DNA of 64,000 bases, taken from positions 682,001-746,000 of the forward strand of contig NZ_JADQDF010000001.1 in assembly GCF_019263585.2 (NCBI RefSeq), in the 5' to 3' direction. The notes below the pieces were generated by a model that was not told where the DNA came from, made no database searches, and saw only the letters and a program-made list of their open reading frames with translations. Shown piece after piece: positions 25,062 to 33,458 of the stretch. A program made the position numbers and the translations under genes. Origin of the DNA: Pseudonocardia oceani. Its GTDB lineage: Bacteria; Actinomycetota; Actinomycetes; Mycobacteriales; Pseudonocardiaceae. How positions within the stretch are numbered: the stretch's first letter is position 1; every line of letters starts with the position of its first letter.

Positions 25062-26101
25062 ATGACCACCGCCGCCCCGTCCGCCGACCCGCCCGCCCCT
25101 GCCCGCCTGCACGGCCTGGACGCCCTGCGGGCAGCCGCGCTCGGCCTGGGGATCGTCCTGCGCTCCCTCATCCCGCTCGCGCCGGGCGTATACTGGATGG
25201 TCACCGACACGCAGACGTCCGCGGCCGTCGGGATCCCGCTGGTGGTGATCCACCTGCGTCCTGGCCGGGGTGAACGCCGCCGTGCGCGACGTCCCGGTGC
25301 CGACCGCCCCGCCCGCGGACGCGCCGCCCCTGCTGCTGCTGTTCAGCCCCGGCCAGCTCTGGTTCCTCCTCGTGCTCATGGAGTGCCCGCTCGTCACCGT
25401 GGCGGTCCGGGCGGTGGCGGTGCGCCTGGTCGGGCCCGAGCGCGTCGCGGGTGTCCGAGCGCGCCGGTGCGCTGCTCGCCTCGCCCGCCGGCGGCGCGCT
25501 GGCGGCGCTGCCCTGCGTCGCCGGACTGCTCGTGCAGGGCCGCGCGGCCGGCGGGATCACCGAGCCGTTCACGGTGCTGCCCGAGCTCGCCCCGCTGGTC
25601 ACCTACCTCGGCGCGTTCCTCGTCGGCTGGTGCCTGCACAGCCGCGAGGGCGCGCTGGACCGCCTCGCCGCCACCTGGGTCCGGCACCTGGTCGCCGCCG
25701 TGCTGCTCACCGTGGCGGTCCTGCTGCTGCCGACCGCGCTCCTGGGAGTGGCGGCGCTCCTCGTCGGCGGGGCCGGATGGACGTGGACCTACGGCCTGGT
25801 CGGGCTGTGCAGCCGCCACCTCGCCCGCGAGCGGCCCGTCGTGCGCTACCTGGCCGGCGCCTCGTACCGGATGTACCTGCTGCACCTGCCGCTGCTGGTC
25901 GGCGTCGGGATCGTGCTGGCCGACCTGACGTGGCGGGTTCCGGTGAAGCTGCTGGTCACCTGGGCGGTCACCGCGGCCGTGCTCCTGCTGGGCTACGACC
26001 TGCTGGTGCGCGACACCGTCCTGGGCCGGTGGCTGGGCGGCCGCCGCCGGCCCCGCGCGCTGCGGCGGCGCGCGCCGGCCGAGCCCGTGACGCAGGGCTA
26101 G
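25062..26101 (+). pseudogene. Frameshifted membrane acyltransferase (acyltransferase 3 / OpgC-like)
   Basis: Three frames assemble one protein: RLHGLDALRAAALGLGIVLRSLIPLAPGVYWM (from ATG 25062), then PPLLLLFSPGQLWFLLVLMECPLVTVAVRAVAVRLVG (frame change and an internal deletion near 25255), then an open stretch from 25451 ending ASYRMYLLHLPLLVGVGIVLADLTWRVPVKLLVTWAVT and TAG at 26099. The RLHGLDALRA start and the YRMYLLHLP motif are hallmarks of acyltransferase 3 proteins, which O-acylate surface glycans. At least two frameshifts. Its last bases overlap the convergent CDF gene. Confidence 0.75.
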
Positions 26102-27006
26102 TGGCAGTGGTCCTCGTGGTCGACGTGGTCGTCCTGCTCGATCTGCAGGGTGCTGTGGTCGAGGCCGAACCGGGTGCGCAGCATCCCCGCGGCGGCGTCG
26201 AGCACCGACGCCTCCCCGCAGCGGACGTGGGTGGCCTCGTCGACCACGAGGTGCGCCGACACCGTCGGGCGCCGGTCGTTGATCGACCAGACGTGCAGCT
26301 CGTGGACGTCGCGCACGCCGGGGACGCCCAGCAGCGCGGCCTCGACCTCTCCGGTCTCGATGCCGCGCGGCGCCCCCTCGAGCAGGACGTGCCCGACCTC
26401 GCGCAGCAGGCCGACGGTGCGCGGCAGGATCAGCGCGACGATGAACAGCGAGGCCGCGGTGTCGGCGTAGGGCCAGCCGGTGAGCAGCAGCACCGCCGCC
26501 GCCGCGAGCACGCCGACCGAGCCGAGGGCGTCGCCGAGCACGTGCAGCATCGCGCCGCGCAGGTTCATGTTGCGGCGGTCACCGCCCGAGAGCACGAACA
26601 GCGAGACGAGGTTGCCGACGAGCCCCAGCGCGCCGACGACCAGCAGCGGGAGCCCCGGCACCTCGGCCGGGTCGAGCAGGCGCTGGACGCCCTCCACCGC
26701 CACCCACACGACGACGGCCACGAGGGTGATGGCGTTGATGCCGGCCACCAGCACCTCGACCCGCCCGAGCCCGAACGTGCGGTGGGCGTCGGCGGGGCGC
26801 TGGGCGAGGATCGAGGCGACGAGGGCGGCGGCGAGCGCGCCGGCGTCGGTCAGCAGGTGCCCGAGGTCGGCGAGCAGCGCGAGCGACCCGGCGACGACGG
26901 CCCCGACCGCGCCGACCACGGCCGTGACCAACGTGATCGCGAGCGCGACGGCCAGCCGTCGGCGGTCGGTGTCGGCGGAGTGCCCGTGACCGTGCCCGTG
27001 ACCCAT
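26098..27006 (-). CDS. Cation diffusion facilitator (CzcD/ZitB-type metal efflux)
   Basis: 302-aa inner-membrane metal-proton antiporter. A His-rich N-terminus (GHGHGHGHS) and C-terminus (HVDHEDHCH) bracket six membrane helices. The transport site is seen in TM2 (LADLGHLLTDAG) and TM5 (HVLGDALGS), the HxxxD pairs of Zn(II)/Co(II)-type CDF proteins. The cytoplasmic ferredoxin-like domain contains VHELHVWSIN. It probably exports Zn, Co or Ni; proximity to cobalamin genes hints at cobalt but does not prove it. It begins 33 bases after the cobF stop. Confidence 0.9.
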   Translation of the reverse strand: MGHGHGHGHSADTDRRRLAVALAITLVTAVVGAVGAVVAGSLALLADLGHLLTDAGALAAALVASILAQRPADAHRTFGLGRVEVLVAGINAITLVAVVVWVAVEGVQRLLDPAEVPGLPLLVVGALGLVGNLVSLFVLSGGDRRNMNLRGAMLHVLGDALGSVGVLAAAAVLLLTGWPYADTAASLFIVALILPRTVGLLREVGHVLLEGAPRGIETGEVEAALLGVPGVRDVHELHVWSINDRRPTVSAHLVVDEATHVRCGEASVLDAAAGMLRTRFGLDHSTLQIEQDDHVDHEDHCH

Positions 27007-27021
27007 GCCGCCACCGTACCT

Positions 27022-27037
27022 ATGCGCATTCGTGCAT
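27022..27037. promoter_or_regulatory. Candidate operator before the CDF gene
   Basis: Imperfect palindrome ATGCGCATTCGTGCAT in the short, comparatively A+T-rich gap between cobF and the CDF start, 16 bases upstream of the ATG. Placement suggests metal-dependent control of the exporter; no specific regulator can be named. The half ATGCGCAT also occurs at 12497-12504. Confidence 0.3.
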
Positions 27038-27039
27038 GT

Positions 27040-27804
27040 CTAGTGGGGGGCGGGGAGGCGGCGGCGCAGCAGGTAGGTGTCCATGATCCACCCCTTGCGC
27101 TCCCGGTGCTCCGCGAAGAGCCGGACGATGTCGTCGCGCACGGCGTGCAGGTCCCCGTGCGCGAGCACCTCGTCGGGCGTGCCGAGGTAGGCGCCCCAGT
27201 AGATGTCGAGGTCGCGGTCGGGCAGCGCGGCGAAGGCGTTGTGGGCGTCGAGCATGACCACGACGTCGTCGATCCCCGCGGGCATGCCCCCGGCGGCGAG
27301 GCGGCGGCCCGTCGTGACCAGGAACGGCGAGCCGACCCGGTTGAGGATCAGCCGGTGGCGGGCCGCGAGCACCTGCACGCTGCTGATGCCCGGCACGGAC
27401 ACGACCTCGACCGGGGTGCGCCCGGCGATGCTCTCCAGGATGCGCAGCGTGCCGTCGTAGAGCGCGGGGTCGCCCCACACCAGGAAGGCGCCGGTGCCGC
27501 CGTCGGGCAGCTCGGTCTCGATCATGTCGGCGTAGACGGCCTCGCGGCGGCCCTGCCAGTCGACGACGGCGTCGGCGTAGGCGGCCGCGCGCCGGTCGCG
27601 GGGCGGGTCGGGGGCCACCACGACCCGGTGCGGCCGCGTGACGTGGCGGGCCAGGAGCTCCGACCGCAGCCCGGCGAGGTCGGACTTCGCCTCGCCCTTG
27701 TCGATCGTGAAGAACACGTCGACCCGGTTCATGGCCGTGATCGCGGCCAGGGTGAGGTGCTCGGGATCGCCCGCCCCGATGCCGATCACGTAGACGGTGC
27801 GCAC
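27040..27804 (-). CDS. cobF: Precorrin-6A synthase (deacetylating)
   Basis: 254-aa SAM-dependent tetrapyrrole methyltransferase of the aerobic cobalamin pathway; it methylates C1 of precorrin-5 with loss of acetate. The N-terminal VYVIGIGAGDPEHLTLAAITAMNRVDVFF matches the family's P-loop-like SAM site, and LVWGDPALYDGTLRILE plus VSVPGISSVQVLAARH are the following conserved blocks. The late segment IYWGAYLGTPDEVLAHG is typical of CobF. The GTG start overlaps the end of cobK by 19 bases, so the two are translated together. Confidence 0.9.
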   Translation of the reverse strand: MRTVYVIGIGAGDPEHLTLAAITAMNRVDVFFTIDKGEAKSDLAGLRSELLARHVTRPHRVVVAPDPPRDRRAAAYADAVVDWQGRREAVYADMIETELPDGGTGAFLVWGDPALYDGTLRILESIAGRTPVEVVSVPGISSVQVLAARHRLILNRVGSPFLVTTGRRLAAGGMPAGIDDVVVMLDAHNAFAALPDRDLDIYWGAYLGTPDEVLAHGDLHAVRDDIVRLFAEHRERKGWIMDTYLLRRRLPAPH

Positions 27805-28541
27805 CGCGCGACCGTATCCCGGACCCTCGCCAGCGCCCGCTCCACGGTGTCGACCACCTCCACGCCCGGTGGCACGGGCGGCCGGGCCACCACCAGCACC
27901 GGCACCCCCTCCGCCCGCGCGGCCTCCAGCTTGGCCGCCGGGCCGCCGCTGTCCTTGGTGACCAGCACGTCGATCGCGTGCCCGCGCAGCAGCGCGCGCT
28001 CGTCGTCGACGGTGAACGGGCCGCGGCCCAGCACCACGTGCATCCGCCGGGGCACCGGCGGCTGCGGCGGGTCGACCGAGCGCACGAGGAACCACAGCTC
28101 CGACGCGGCGAACGCGGCGAGCCCGCCCCGCCCGGTGGTGAGGAAGACCCGCTCCCCCAGCTCCGGCAGCCGCTGCGCGGCCTGCGCGAGCGAGTCGACG
28201 ATCGTCCACGCGTCGCCGGGGCCCGGGGTCCACCCGGGGCGGCGCAGCACGACCAGCGGCACCCCGGCCGCCGCGGTGGCCGCGGCGGCGTGGACGCTCA
28301 TCCGCTGCGCGAACGGGTGCGTGGCGTCGACGACGGCGACGGCCCCGCGTTCCACCAGCCAGGTCGCCAGCGCGTCGGGGCCGCCGAAGCCGCCGATCCG
28401 GACCTCCCCCGGCGGGAGCGCGGGCGCGCGCACCCGCCCGGCCAGCGACGACACGACGTGCACATCCGGCTCGCGCACGAGCGCCTGCGCCAGCCGCCGG
28501 GCCTCGCCGGTGCCGCCCAGGACGAGCACGGTGCGCTCCAC
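27786..28541 (-). CDS. cobK: Precorrin-6A (cobalt-precorrin-6A) reductase
   Basis: 251-aa NAD(P)H-dependent reductase: N-terminal TVLVLGGTGEARRLAQAL, then VVSSLAGRVRAP, VVDATHPFAQRMSVHAA, VFLTTGRGGLAAFA and DVLVTKDSGGPAAKLEAARAEGVPVLVVARPP, all standard CobK/CbiJ blocks. It reduces precorrin-6A made by the neighbouring CobF. GTG at 28541 is the first plausible start. Together they form a two-gene fragment of the cobalamin pathway; the rest of the pathway is not in the window. Confidence 0.9.
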   Translation of the reverse strand: MERTVLVLGGTGEARRLAQALVREPDVHVVSSLAGRVRAPALPPGEVRIGGFGGPDALATWLVERGAVAVVDATHPFAQRMSVHAAAATAAAGVPLVVLRRPGWTPGPGDAWTIVDSLAQAAQRLPELGERVFLTTGRGGLAAFAASELWFLVRSVDPPQPPVPRRMHVVLGRGPFTVDDERALLRGHAIDVLVTKDSGGPAAKLEAARAEGVPVLVVARPPVPPGVEVVDTVERALARVRDTVARCAPST

Positions 28542-28558
28542 GCGCCCATCCTCGCCGG

Positions 28559-29719
28559 TCAGGGCCGCACGGGTGCGGGCGGGAGGAACAGGTGCCCGCG
28601 GGCGCTCCCCCGCGCCGTGCGGCCGGCGACCACGACCCAGGCGGACACCAGCCCGGCGTAGAGCACGACCGCGAGCGCGGCCAGCGCGGTGGCGCCGGTG
28701 TGCAGGGCGAGCGCGCTGGTGCCCGTGACGACCGTGCCGACGGGGAACGTGAACGACCACCAGGTCAGCGAGAACGGCAGGTGGGAGCGCGCGGTGCGCA
28801 GCGTGAGCGCGCCGGCGAGGACGATCCACAGCAGCGCGGCCCCGAGCACCGGGATGCCGTAGACGACGCCGAGCGCGACCAGCGCCGACGCGTACGGCCC
28901 GGGCACGGCCAGGTGCGCGACGCCGCCGAGCAGGTTCGCGGCGGTGACCGACTGCCCGAGCCAGCCGAGCACGATCCACAGCGCCGGCACCGTCGCCGCC
29001 GGACCCACCCCGTGCCGGACGAGCCGCTGCACGATCAGGGTGGTGACGACGAGCGAGGCGAGCAGCGCCGCCCCGAACATCGCGTAGCAGGCCAGCAGCA
29101 GCGTGAGCCGGACCTGCCCCGCCGGGGCGTGGGGCACCAGCAGCGCGCCGGTCGCCGCGGAGACCATGGGGGGCACCACCGGCATCAGCCAGCCGCCGAA
29201 CACCGCGTCCGGGGCGGTGTCGTGCCGGGTGATCACCAGGTAGGGCACGACCACCGCGCTCGCGAGCCCCGCGACGGTGCCCAGCGTCCAGAGCGTCGCG
29301 GAGACCGCCACGGCCAGCGGCTCGCCCAGCAGGTCCTTCCCCGGCAGGAGCGCGCCCGCGCCGACCGTCAGCAGCGCCATCGGCGGCGCGCCGTAGGAGT
29401 GGACCATCACCGGGTGCCGGGCGTGCCCGCGCGCGGCGTCGCGGTGCAGGAGCCGGTGCGCCGCCGTCGCGACGCAGAGGGCGACGAGCAGGAGCGCGGC
29501 GACGACCCACACCAGCAGCGCGGCGAGGTGCAGCCCCGGCACCCGCAGCGGCAGCGTCACCGCTGCGGTGGCGACGATCCCGGTGCCCATGACCGCGGCG
29601 AACCAGTTCGGCCCGAGGTGGGCCACGACCTGGCGCGGGTGCGTGAGGTCGCGCAGCAGCCCCGCCCGGTGCAGGAGGTGGACCGGGGTGTCGCGGCGGG
29701 GCAGCGTGCTCGTGCTCAT
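28559..29719 (-). CDS. TDT family transporter (TehA/Mae1-like)
   Basis: 386-aa protein with ten hydrophobic segments and the TDT hallmark NWFAAVMGTGIVA near the N-terminus, plus LTWWSFTFPVGTVVTGTSAL in the last third. TDT members are anion channels or exporters (tellurite/dicarboxylate, sulfite, malate). ATG at 29719 begins MSTSTLPRRD; an in-frame start 60 bases upstream would add a proline/arginine-rich leader. It is divergent from a LysR gene across 95 bases containing a perfect palindrome, so it is the probable LysR target. Confidence 0.85.
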   Translation of the reverse strand: MSTSTLPRRDTPVHLLHRAGLLRDLTHPRQVVAHLGPNWFAAVMGTGIVATAAVTLPLRVPGLHLAALLVWVVAALLLVALCVATAAHRLLHRDAARGHARHPVMVHSYGAPPMALLTVGAGALLPGKDLLGEPLAVAVSATLWTLGTVAGLASAVVVPYLVITRHDTAPDAVFGGWLMPVVPPMVSAATGALLVPHAPAGQVRLTLLLACYAMFGAALLASLVVTTLIVQRLVRHGVGPAATVPALWIVLGWLGQSVTAANLLGGVAHLAVPGPYASALVALGVVYGIPVLGAALLWIVLAGALTLRTARSHLPFSLTWWSFTFPVGTVVTGTSALALHTGATALAALAVVLYAGLVSAWVVVAGRTARGSARGHLFLPPAPVRP

Positions 29720-29776
29720 GGCCCCGACCCTGCTCCCGCGAGCGGGGCGCCGGTAGCCGCCGCGGAGCGGGGAGTC

Positions 29777-29793
29777 CACAAGGCGGCCTTGTG
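29777..29793. promoter_or_regulatory. 7-3-7 palindrome between TDT transporter and LysR genes
   Basis: CACAAGG CGG CCTTGTG, perfect arms, 57 bases from the transporter ATG and 21 bases from the LysR GTG (29815). It is a probable LysR binding site controlling both genes. It also covers an alternative GTG at 29791, which makes that start less likely. Confidence 0.55.
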
Positions 29794-29814
29794 AGCGGGC
29801 ACTACGGTGACCGG

Positions 29815-30792
29815 GTGGCCCTGTCCCCCCGCGTCCCCGACCTCGGCTCCCTGGAGCTGCTGCTCGCGGTGTCGCGGACCGGCAGCCTGGGCGCGGCCGG
29901 GCGCGAGCTCGGGCTGACCCAGCAGGCGGTGTCGGCGCGGGTGCGGACCGTCGAGAAGCTCGTCGGCGTCCCCGTGCTGCACCGGACCGCGCGCGGCAGC
30001 ACGCTCACCGACGCCGGCGCGCTGATGGTGCACTGGGCCGTGCCGGTGCTCGCCGCGGCCGAGGAGCTCGACTCCGCGATCGGGGCGCTGCGCGGCGAGC
30101 GCGATGCGCACCTCGACGTCGCGGCCAGCTTCACGGTCGCGGAGTACCTGCTGCCGGGCTGGCTGGTGCGGCTGCGCGCCCGGGCGCCGGGCGTCGCGGT
30201 CGGGCTGGTGGTGCGCAACAGCGACGACGTGGTCCGGCGGGTGCTGGCCGGGCAGTCGCGGCTCGGGTTCGTCGAGGGGCCGGAGGTGCCGCCCGGGCTG
30301 TCGGCCGCGACCGTCGCCGTCGACGAACTGGTGCTCGTCGTGCCGCCCGGGCACCCGTGGACGCGGCGGCGCGGCCCGGTCCCCGCGGCCGAGGTCGCCG
30401 GCACGCCGCTGGTGACCCGCGAGCCCGGCTCCGGCACGCGCGCCACCCTCGAGGACGCCCTGCGCGCCGCCGCCCCCGACACGCCGCTCGCCGCCCCGGC
30501 CCTGGAGCTCGCGGTCACCACCGCCATCCGGCAGGCCGTCCTCGCCGGGGCGGGCCCGGCGGCGCTCTCCGACCTGGCCGTCTCCGACGACGTCGCCGCC
30601 GGGCGGCTGGTGCGCGTGCCGATCGCCGGTCCGGTGCTGCGGCGCGAGCTGCGCGCGGTGTGGGCGAGCGGGCCGGTCCCGGCCGGCCCGGCGCGCGACC
30701 TGCTGGCCGTGGCGACGGGCGCGGACCGGTCCGCCGATCAGTCCCCGGACCGGCCCCCGGACGCCGGGCGGGCGCGGAAGGTGCGCCGGTAG
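29815..30792 (+). CDS. LysR family transcriptional regulator of the TDT transporter
   Basis: 325-aa regulator: HTH LELLLAVSRTGSLGAAGRELGLTQQAVSARVRTVEKLVGVPVLHRTARGSTLTDAG (about residues 10-65), then an inducer domain with LDVAASFTVAEYLLPGWLVRLRARAP and DELVLVVPPGHPW. GTG at 29815 is preferred to GTG 29791, which lies in the putative operator. Divergent arrangement with the TDT gene is the classic LysR target layout. Its last 55 bases overlap the convergent GlxA-type gene. Confidence 0.87.
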   Translation: MALSPRVPDLGSLELLLAVSRTGSLGAAGRELGLTQQAVSARVRTVEKLVGVPVLHRTARGSTLTDAGALMVHWAVPVLAAAEELDSAIGALRGERDAHLDVAASFTVAEYLLPGWLVRLRARAPGVAVGLVVRNSDDVVRRVLAGQSRLGFVEGPEVPPGLSAATVAVDELVLVVPPGHPWTRRRGPVPAAEVAGTPLVTREPGSGTRATLEDALRAAAPDTPLAAPALELAVTTAIRQAVLAGAGPAALSDLAVSDDVAAGRLVRVPIAGPVLRRELRAVWASGPVPAGPARDLLAVATGADRSADQSPDRPPDAGRARKVRR

Positions 30793-31733
30793 GCGGTCGG
30801 GGACGTCCCGATCCCGGCCTGCAGGTGCAGCCGCATCGACCCGGCGGTGCCGAACCCGGCCCGCTCCGCGACCTCGTCGACGGTCAGGTCGGTCTCCTCC
30901 AGCAGCGCGCACGCCCGCTCCACGCGCTGCCGCGCCAGCCACCGGCCCGGCGACGTGCCCGTCTCGTCGCGGAAGCGGCGGGTGAACGTGCGGGGGCTGA
31001 CGGACTCGCACGCCGCCAGCTCCCGCAGCGTGACCGGGCGGTGCAGGTGCTCCAGCGCCCACGCGCGCGCCCGCCCGGTGGACGACACCGACGGCTCGGC
31101 GACCGGGCGCCGGACGTACTGGGCCTGCCCGCCCTCGCGGTGGGGCGGGACGACGGTGCCGCGCGCGACGTCGTTGGCGACGGCGGCGCCGTGGTCGGCG
31201 CGGATCATGTGCAGGCACAGGTCGATGCCGGCGGCCTCGCCCGCGGAGGTCAGCATCCGGCCCGCGGCGGTGTAGAGGACGTCGGGGTCGAGGTGGACCC
31301 GCGGGTGCAGCGCCCGGAAGAGGTCGGCCGTCCTCCAGTGCGTGGTGGCCGCCAGCCCGTCGAGCAGCCCGGCCGCGGCGAGCACGAACGAGCCGGTGCA
31401 GATCGAGGCGATCCGCGCGTCCGGCCGGATCCGGGCCAGCGCCTCCGCGAGGCCGGCAGGCGGCGGGGACGGCGCGTAGTCGAGGTCGGAGGCCGGCACG
31501 ACGACGGTGTCGGCGGTGTCCAGCACCTCCGGACCGTGGCGCACCAGCACCTCGACGTCGGCGTCGGTGCGCACGGGCCCCGGAACGAGCGTGCAGGTCA
31601 CGACGTCGTAGAGGGCCCGGCCGGCGGCGTCGCGGGCCTGCCCGAACAGCCGGTGGACGATCCCGAGCTCCATCGCCAGCACGCCGTCGCGGACGAGGAC
31701 GGCGAGGCGGTGCGGGGCCGGATCATCGTGCAT
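30738..31733 (-). CDS. GlxA family transcriptional regulator (DJ-1/PfpI + AraC)
   Basis: 331-aa two-domain regulator. Residues about 8-180 form a DJ-1/PfpI glutamine-amidotransferase-like domain (ARIASICTGSFVLAAAGLLDG, nucleophile-elbow Cys in S-I-C-T-G). Residues 210-320 form an AraC double HTH (LEHLHRPVTLRELAACESVSPRTFTRRFRDETGTSPGRWLARQRVERACALLEETDLTVDEVAERAGFGTAGSMRLHL). ATG at 31733 has GAGGA 7 bases upstream; an ATG at 31760 has none. It is divergent from a quinone-reductase-like gene, a likely target. Confidence 0.9.
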   Translation of the reverse strand: MHDDPAPHRLAVLVRDGVLAMELGIVHRLFGQARDAAGRALYDVVTCTLVPGPVRTDADVEVLVRHGPEVLDTADTVVVPASDLDYAPSPPPAGLAEALARIRPDARIASICTGSFVLAAAGLLDGLAATTHWRTADLFRALHPRVHLDPDVLYTAAGRMLTSAGEAAGIDLCLHMIRADHGAAVANDVARGTVVPPHREGGQAQYVRRPVAEPSVSSTGRARAWALEHLHRPVTLRELAACESVSPRTFTRRFRDETGTSPGRWLARQRVERACALLEETDLTVDEVAERAGFGTAGSMRLHLQAGIGTSPTAYRRTFRARPASGGRSGD

Positions 31734-31804
31734 GGCCCGATCCTCGCACGTGTTGTCCATCGAGCCACTCGTCCGGAGCGCTCCCGCGGCGCAGAGTCGG
31801 AGAC

Positions 31805-32584
31805 GTGAACGTCCTGTGGGTCATCTCGCACCCGGAACCCCGCTCCCTGACCGCCTCCCTCGCCGCCGACGGCCGCGCCGCCCTGGAGGAGCAGGGACAC
31901 GTCGTCCGCGTGTCCGACCTCTACGCGATGGGCTGGAACCCGGTCGTCACCGGCGCGGACTACGGCCAGGCGCCCGACGAGCGGCTGCACGTCGGCGCGG
32001 CCTCGCAGCGGGCCTACCGCGCGGGCGGGCTGCCGGCCGACGTCGTCGCGGAGCAGGAGAAGCTCCGCTGGGCCGACGCCCTCGTGCTGCAGTTCCCGCT
32101 GTGGTGGTTCGGGATGCCGGCGATCCTCAAGGGCTGGGTCGACCGCGTCTTCGTCGAGGGCTTCGCCTACGGCGTCCGCGGCGACGACGGCCGCACCCGC
32201 CGCTACGGCGACGGCGTGCTCACCGGCACCCGCGCGCTCGTGGTGACCAGCGCGGGGGGCCCGCCGCCGGTGTTCGGGCCGCGCGGCATCAACGGCCACG
32301 TCGACGACCTGCTGTTCCCGCTGCTGCACGGCACCCTGTTCTACGCCGGGGCGCAGGTGCTGCCCCCGCTGCTGCTCGCCGGGGCCGACCGCTTCACCGA
32401 CGAGGACGCCGCCCGGGCCCGCGAGGAGCTGCGGGAGCGGCTGGCCGGTCTGGCCACCGACGCCCCGCTCGCCTTCCGCCCGCAGCGCGGCGGGGACTAC
32501 GACGAGCACCTGGTCCTGCTCCCCCACCTCGCGCCCGGCCGCGGGGGGCTCGCGGTGCACCGCGGGGATCACCTGCCGTCGTAG
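31805..32584 (+). CDS. NAD(P)H:quinone oxidoreductase, flavodoxin-like fold
   Basis: 259-aa FAD/FMN protein of the NQO1/KefF/MdaB family: MNVLWVISHPEPRSLTASLA at the N-terminus, ALVLQFPLWWFGMPAILKGWVDRVF (cofactor-binding segment) and ALVVTSAGGPPPVFGPRGING. It performs two-electron reduction of quinones or similar electrophiles. GTG start. Divergent from the GlxA-type regulator with a 71-base gap, and followed 38 bases later by a DinB-like gene that may be co-transcribed. Confidence 0.87.
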   Translation: MNVLWVISHPEPRSLTASLAADGRAALEEQGHVVRVSDLYAMGWNPVVTGADYGQAPDERLHVGAASQRAYRAGGLPADVVAEQEKLRWADALVLQFPLWWFGMPAILKGWVDRVFVEGFAYGVRGDDGRTRRYGDGVLTGTRALVVTSAGGPPPVFGPRGINGHVDDLLFPLLHGTLFYAGAQVLPPLLLAGADRFTDEDAARAREELRERLAGLATDAPLAFRPQRGGDYDEHLVLLPHLAPGRGGLAVHRGDHLPS

Positions 32585-32622
32585 GGCCGGAGGCTGTCGG
32601 GGCGGCGTGCCAGGGTGGCCCC

Positions 32623-33378
32623 ATGACCGAGGGTCCCGCACACCACCACGGACTGACCATCGCCGACGTGGCGCTCATCGACGGGCAGGTGCAGGACGTC
32701 GTCGTCACGCGGGGCAACCTCTGGCGCGTGCGGATGCGCGGGGTGTGGATCGGCGAGGTGGAGATCGACGGCGACATCGCCGGCCTGCGGGTCAACGGCG
32801 TCGACGTCGGTCCGCTGATCGAGGCCGAGCTCGACCGTCGCCACCCGCAGCGCGCGTTCATGCGCCCGGTCGACGCCGCCGGTTTCCGCACGGCCTGGGA
32901 CGTCCTGGAGTCGCTGTGGGCCGGCACCGTCGAGCGGGCGCGGGCCCTGCCGCCGGACCTGCTCCACGAGCGGGTCGACGGCGAGTGGTCCTTCGTGCAG
33001 ACGCTGCGCCACCTGCTCTACGCCACCGACATCTGGGTGCGGCGCCCGATCCTCGGCGAGGCCCTGCCGTGGCACCCGCTGAGCCTGCCCTTCGACGGCC
33101 TCGCGCAGGACCCCGCCGTGCCGTGCGACCCCGACGCCCGGCCCGGCCTCGACGAGGTGCTGGCCCTGCGCGCCGACCGCCGGGCCAGCGTGCGGGCGGT
33201 GCTCGAGGGCCTCACCGAGGAGTCGCTGGCGGGCAGCACCGAGCCCGTCGAGGGCCCGGGGTTTCCCGGGCCGGGCCGCTTCCCGGTCGCGGAGTGCCTG
33301 CGCACGGTCCTCACCGAGGAGTGGCAGCACCGCCTCTACGCCGAGCGCGACCTCGACGTACTCGCCGCACGGCTGTGA
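32623..33378 (+). CDS. DinB family protein with N-terminal extension
   Basis: 251 aa. An N-terminal ~75-residue segment contains pentapeptide-like beta strands (DVALIDGQVQDVVVTRGNLWRVRMRGVWIGEVEIDGDIAGLRVNGVDVGPLIEAELDRR). A DinB four-helix domain follows, with WDVLESLWAGTVERARALPPDLLHERVDGEWSFVQTLRHLLYATDIWV and EEWQHRLYAERDL; His residues placed for metal binding are present. The family includes thiol transferases using mycothiol or bacillithiol. Exact role unknown. ATG start without a strong site. Confidence 0.82.
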   Translation: MTEGPAHHHGLTIADVALIDGQVQDVVVTRGNLWRVRMRGVWIGEVEIDGDIAGLRVNGVDVGPLIEAELDRRHPQRAFMRPVDAAGFRTAWDVLESLWAGTVERARALPPDLLHERVDGEWSFVQTLRHLLYATDIWVRRPILGEALPWHPLSLPFDGLAQDPAVPCDPDARPGLDEVLALRADRRASVRAVLEGLTEESLAGSTEPVEGPGFPGPGRFPVAECLRTVLTEEWQHRLYAERDLDVLAARL

Positions 33379-33408
33379 CCGCCCCGACCGCCGCCAGCGG
33401 TTGCCGGG

Positions 33409-33427
33409 TGAGGTGAGGCTTGCTTGA
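33409..33427 (+). promoter_or_regulatory. Iron box (IdeR/DmdR) 1
   Basis: TGAGGTGAGGCTTGCTTGA matches the actinobacterial iron-box consensus TTAGGTTAGGCTAACCTAA at 13 of 19 positions by eye. It lies 31 bases before the GTG of a siderophore-binding lipoprotein gene, the expected place for Fe(II)-dependent repression. Confidence 0.6.
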
Positions 33428-33458
33428 CTTCCGGGCCAACCGACCCCCGGAGGTGCCC

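Noticed and set aside
27786..28559. Cobalamin riboswitch before cobK
   Set aside because: Only 17 bases separate cobK from the upstream TDT gene and no B12-box-like element was found.
25270..28728. A plus-strand open frame of more than 1,100 codons across the acyltransferase remnant, CDF and cob genes
   Set aside because: It is antisense to well-supported CDF, cobF and cobK genes and its Arg/Gly/Val/His-rich composition is that of a shadow frame in G+C-rich DNA. Only its early part (about 25290-25450) is one fragment of the acyltransferase remnant.
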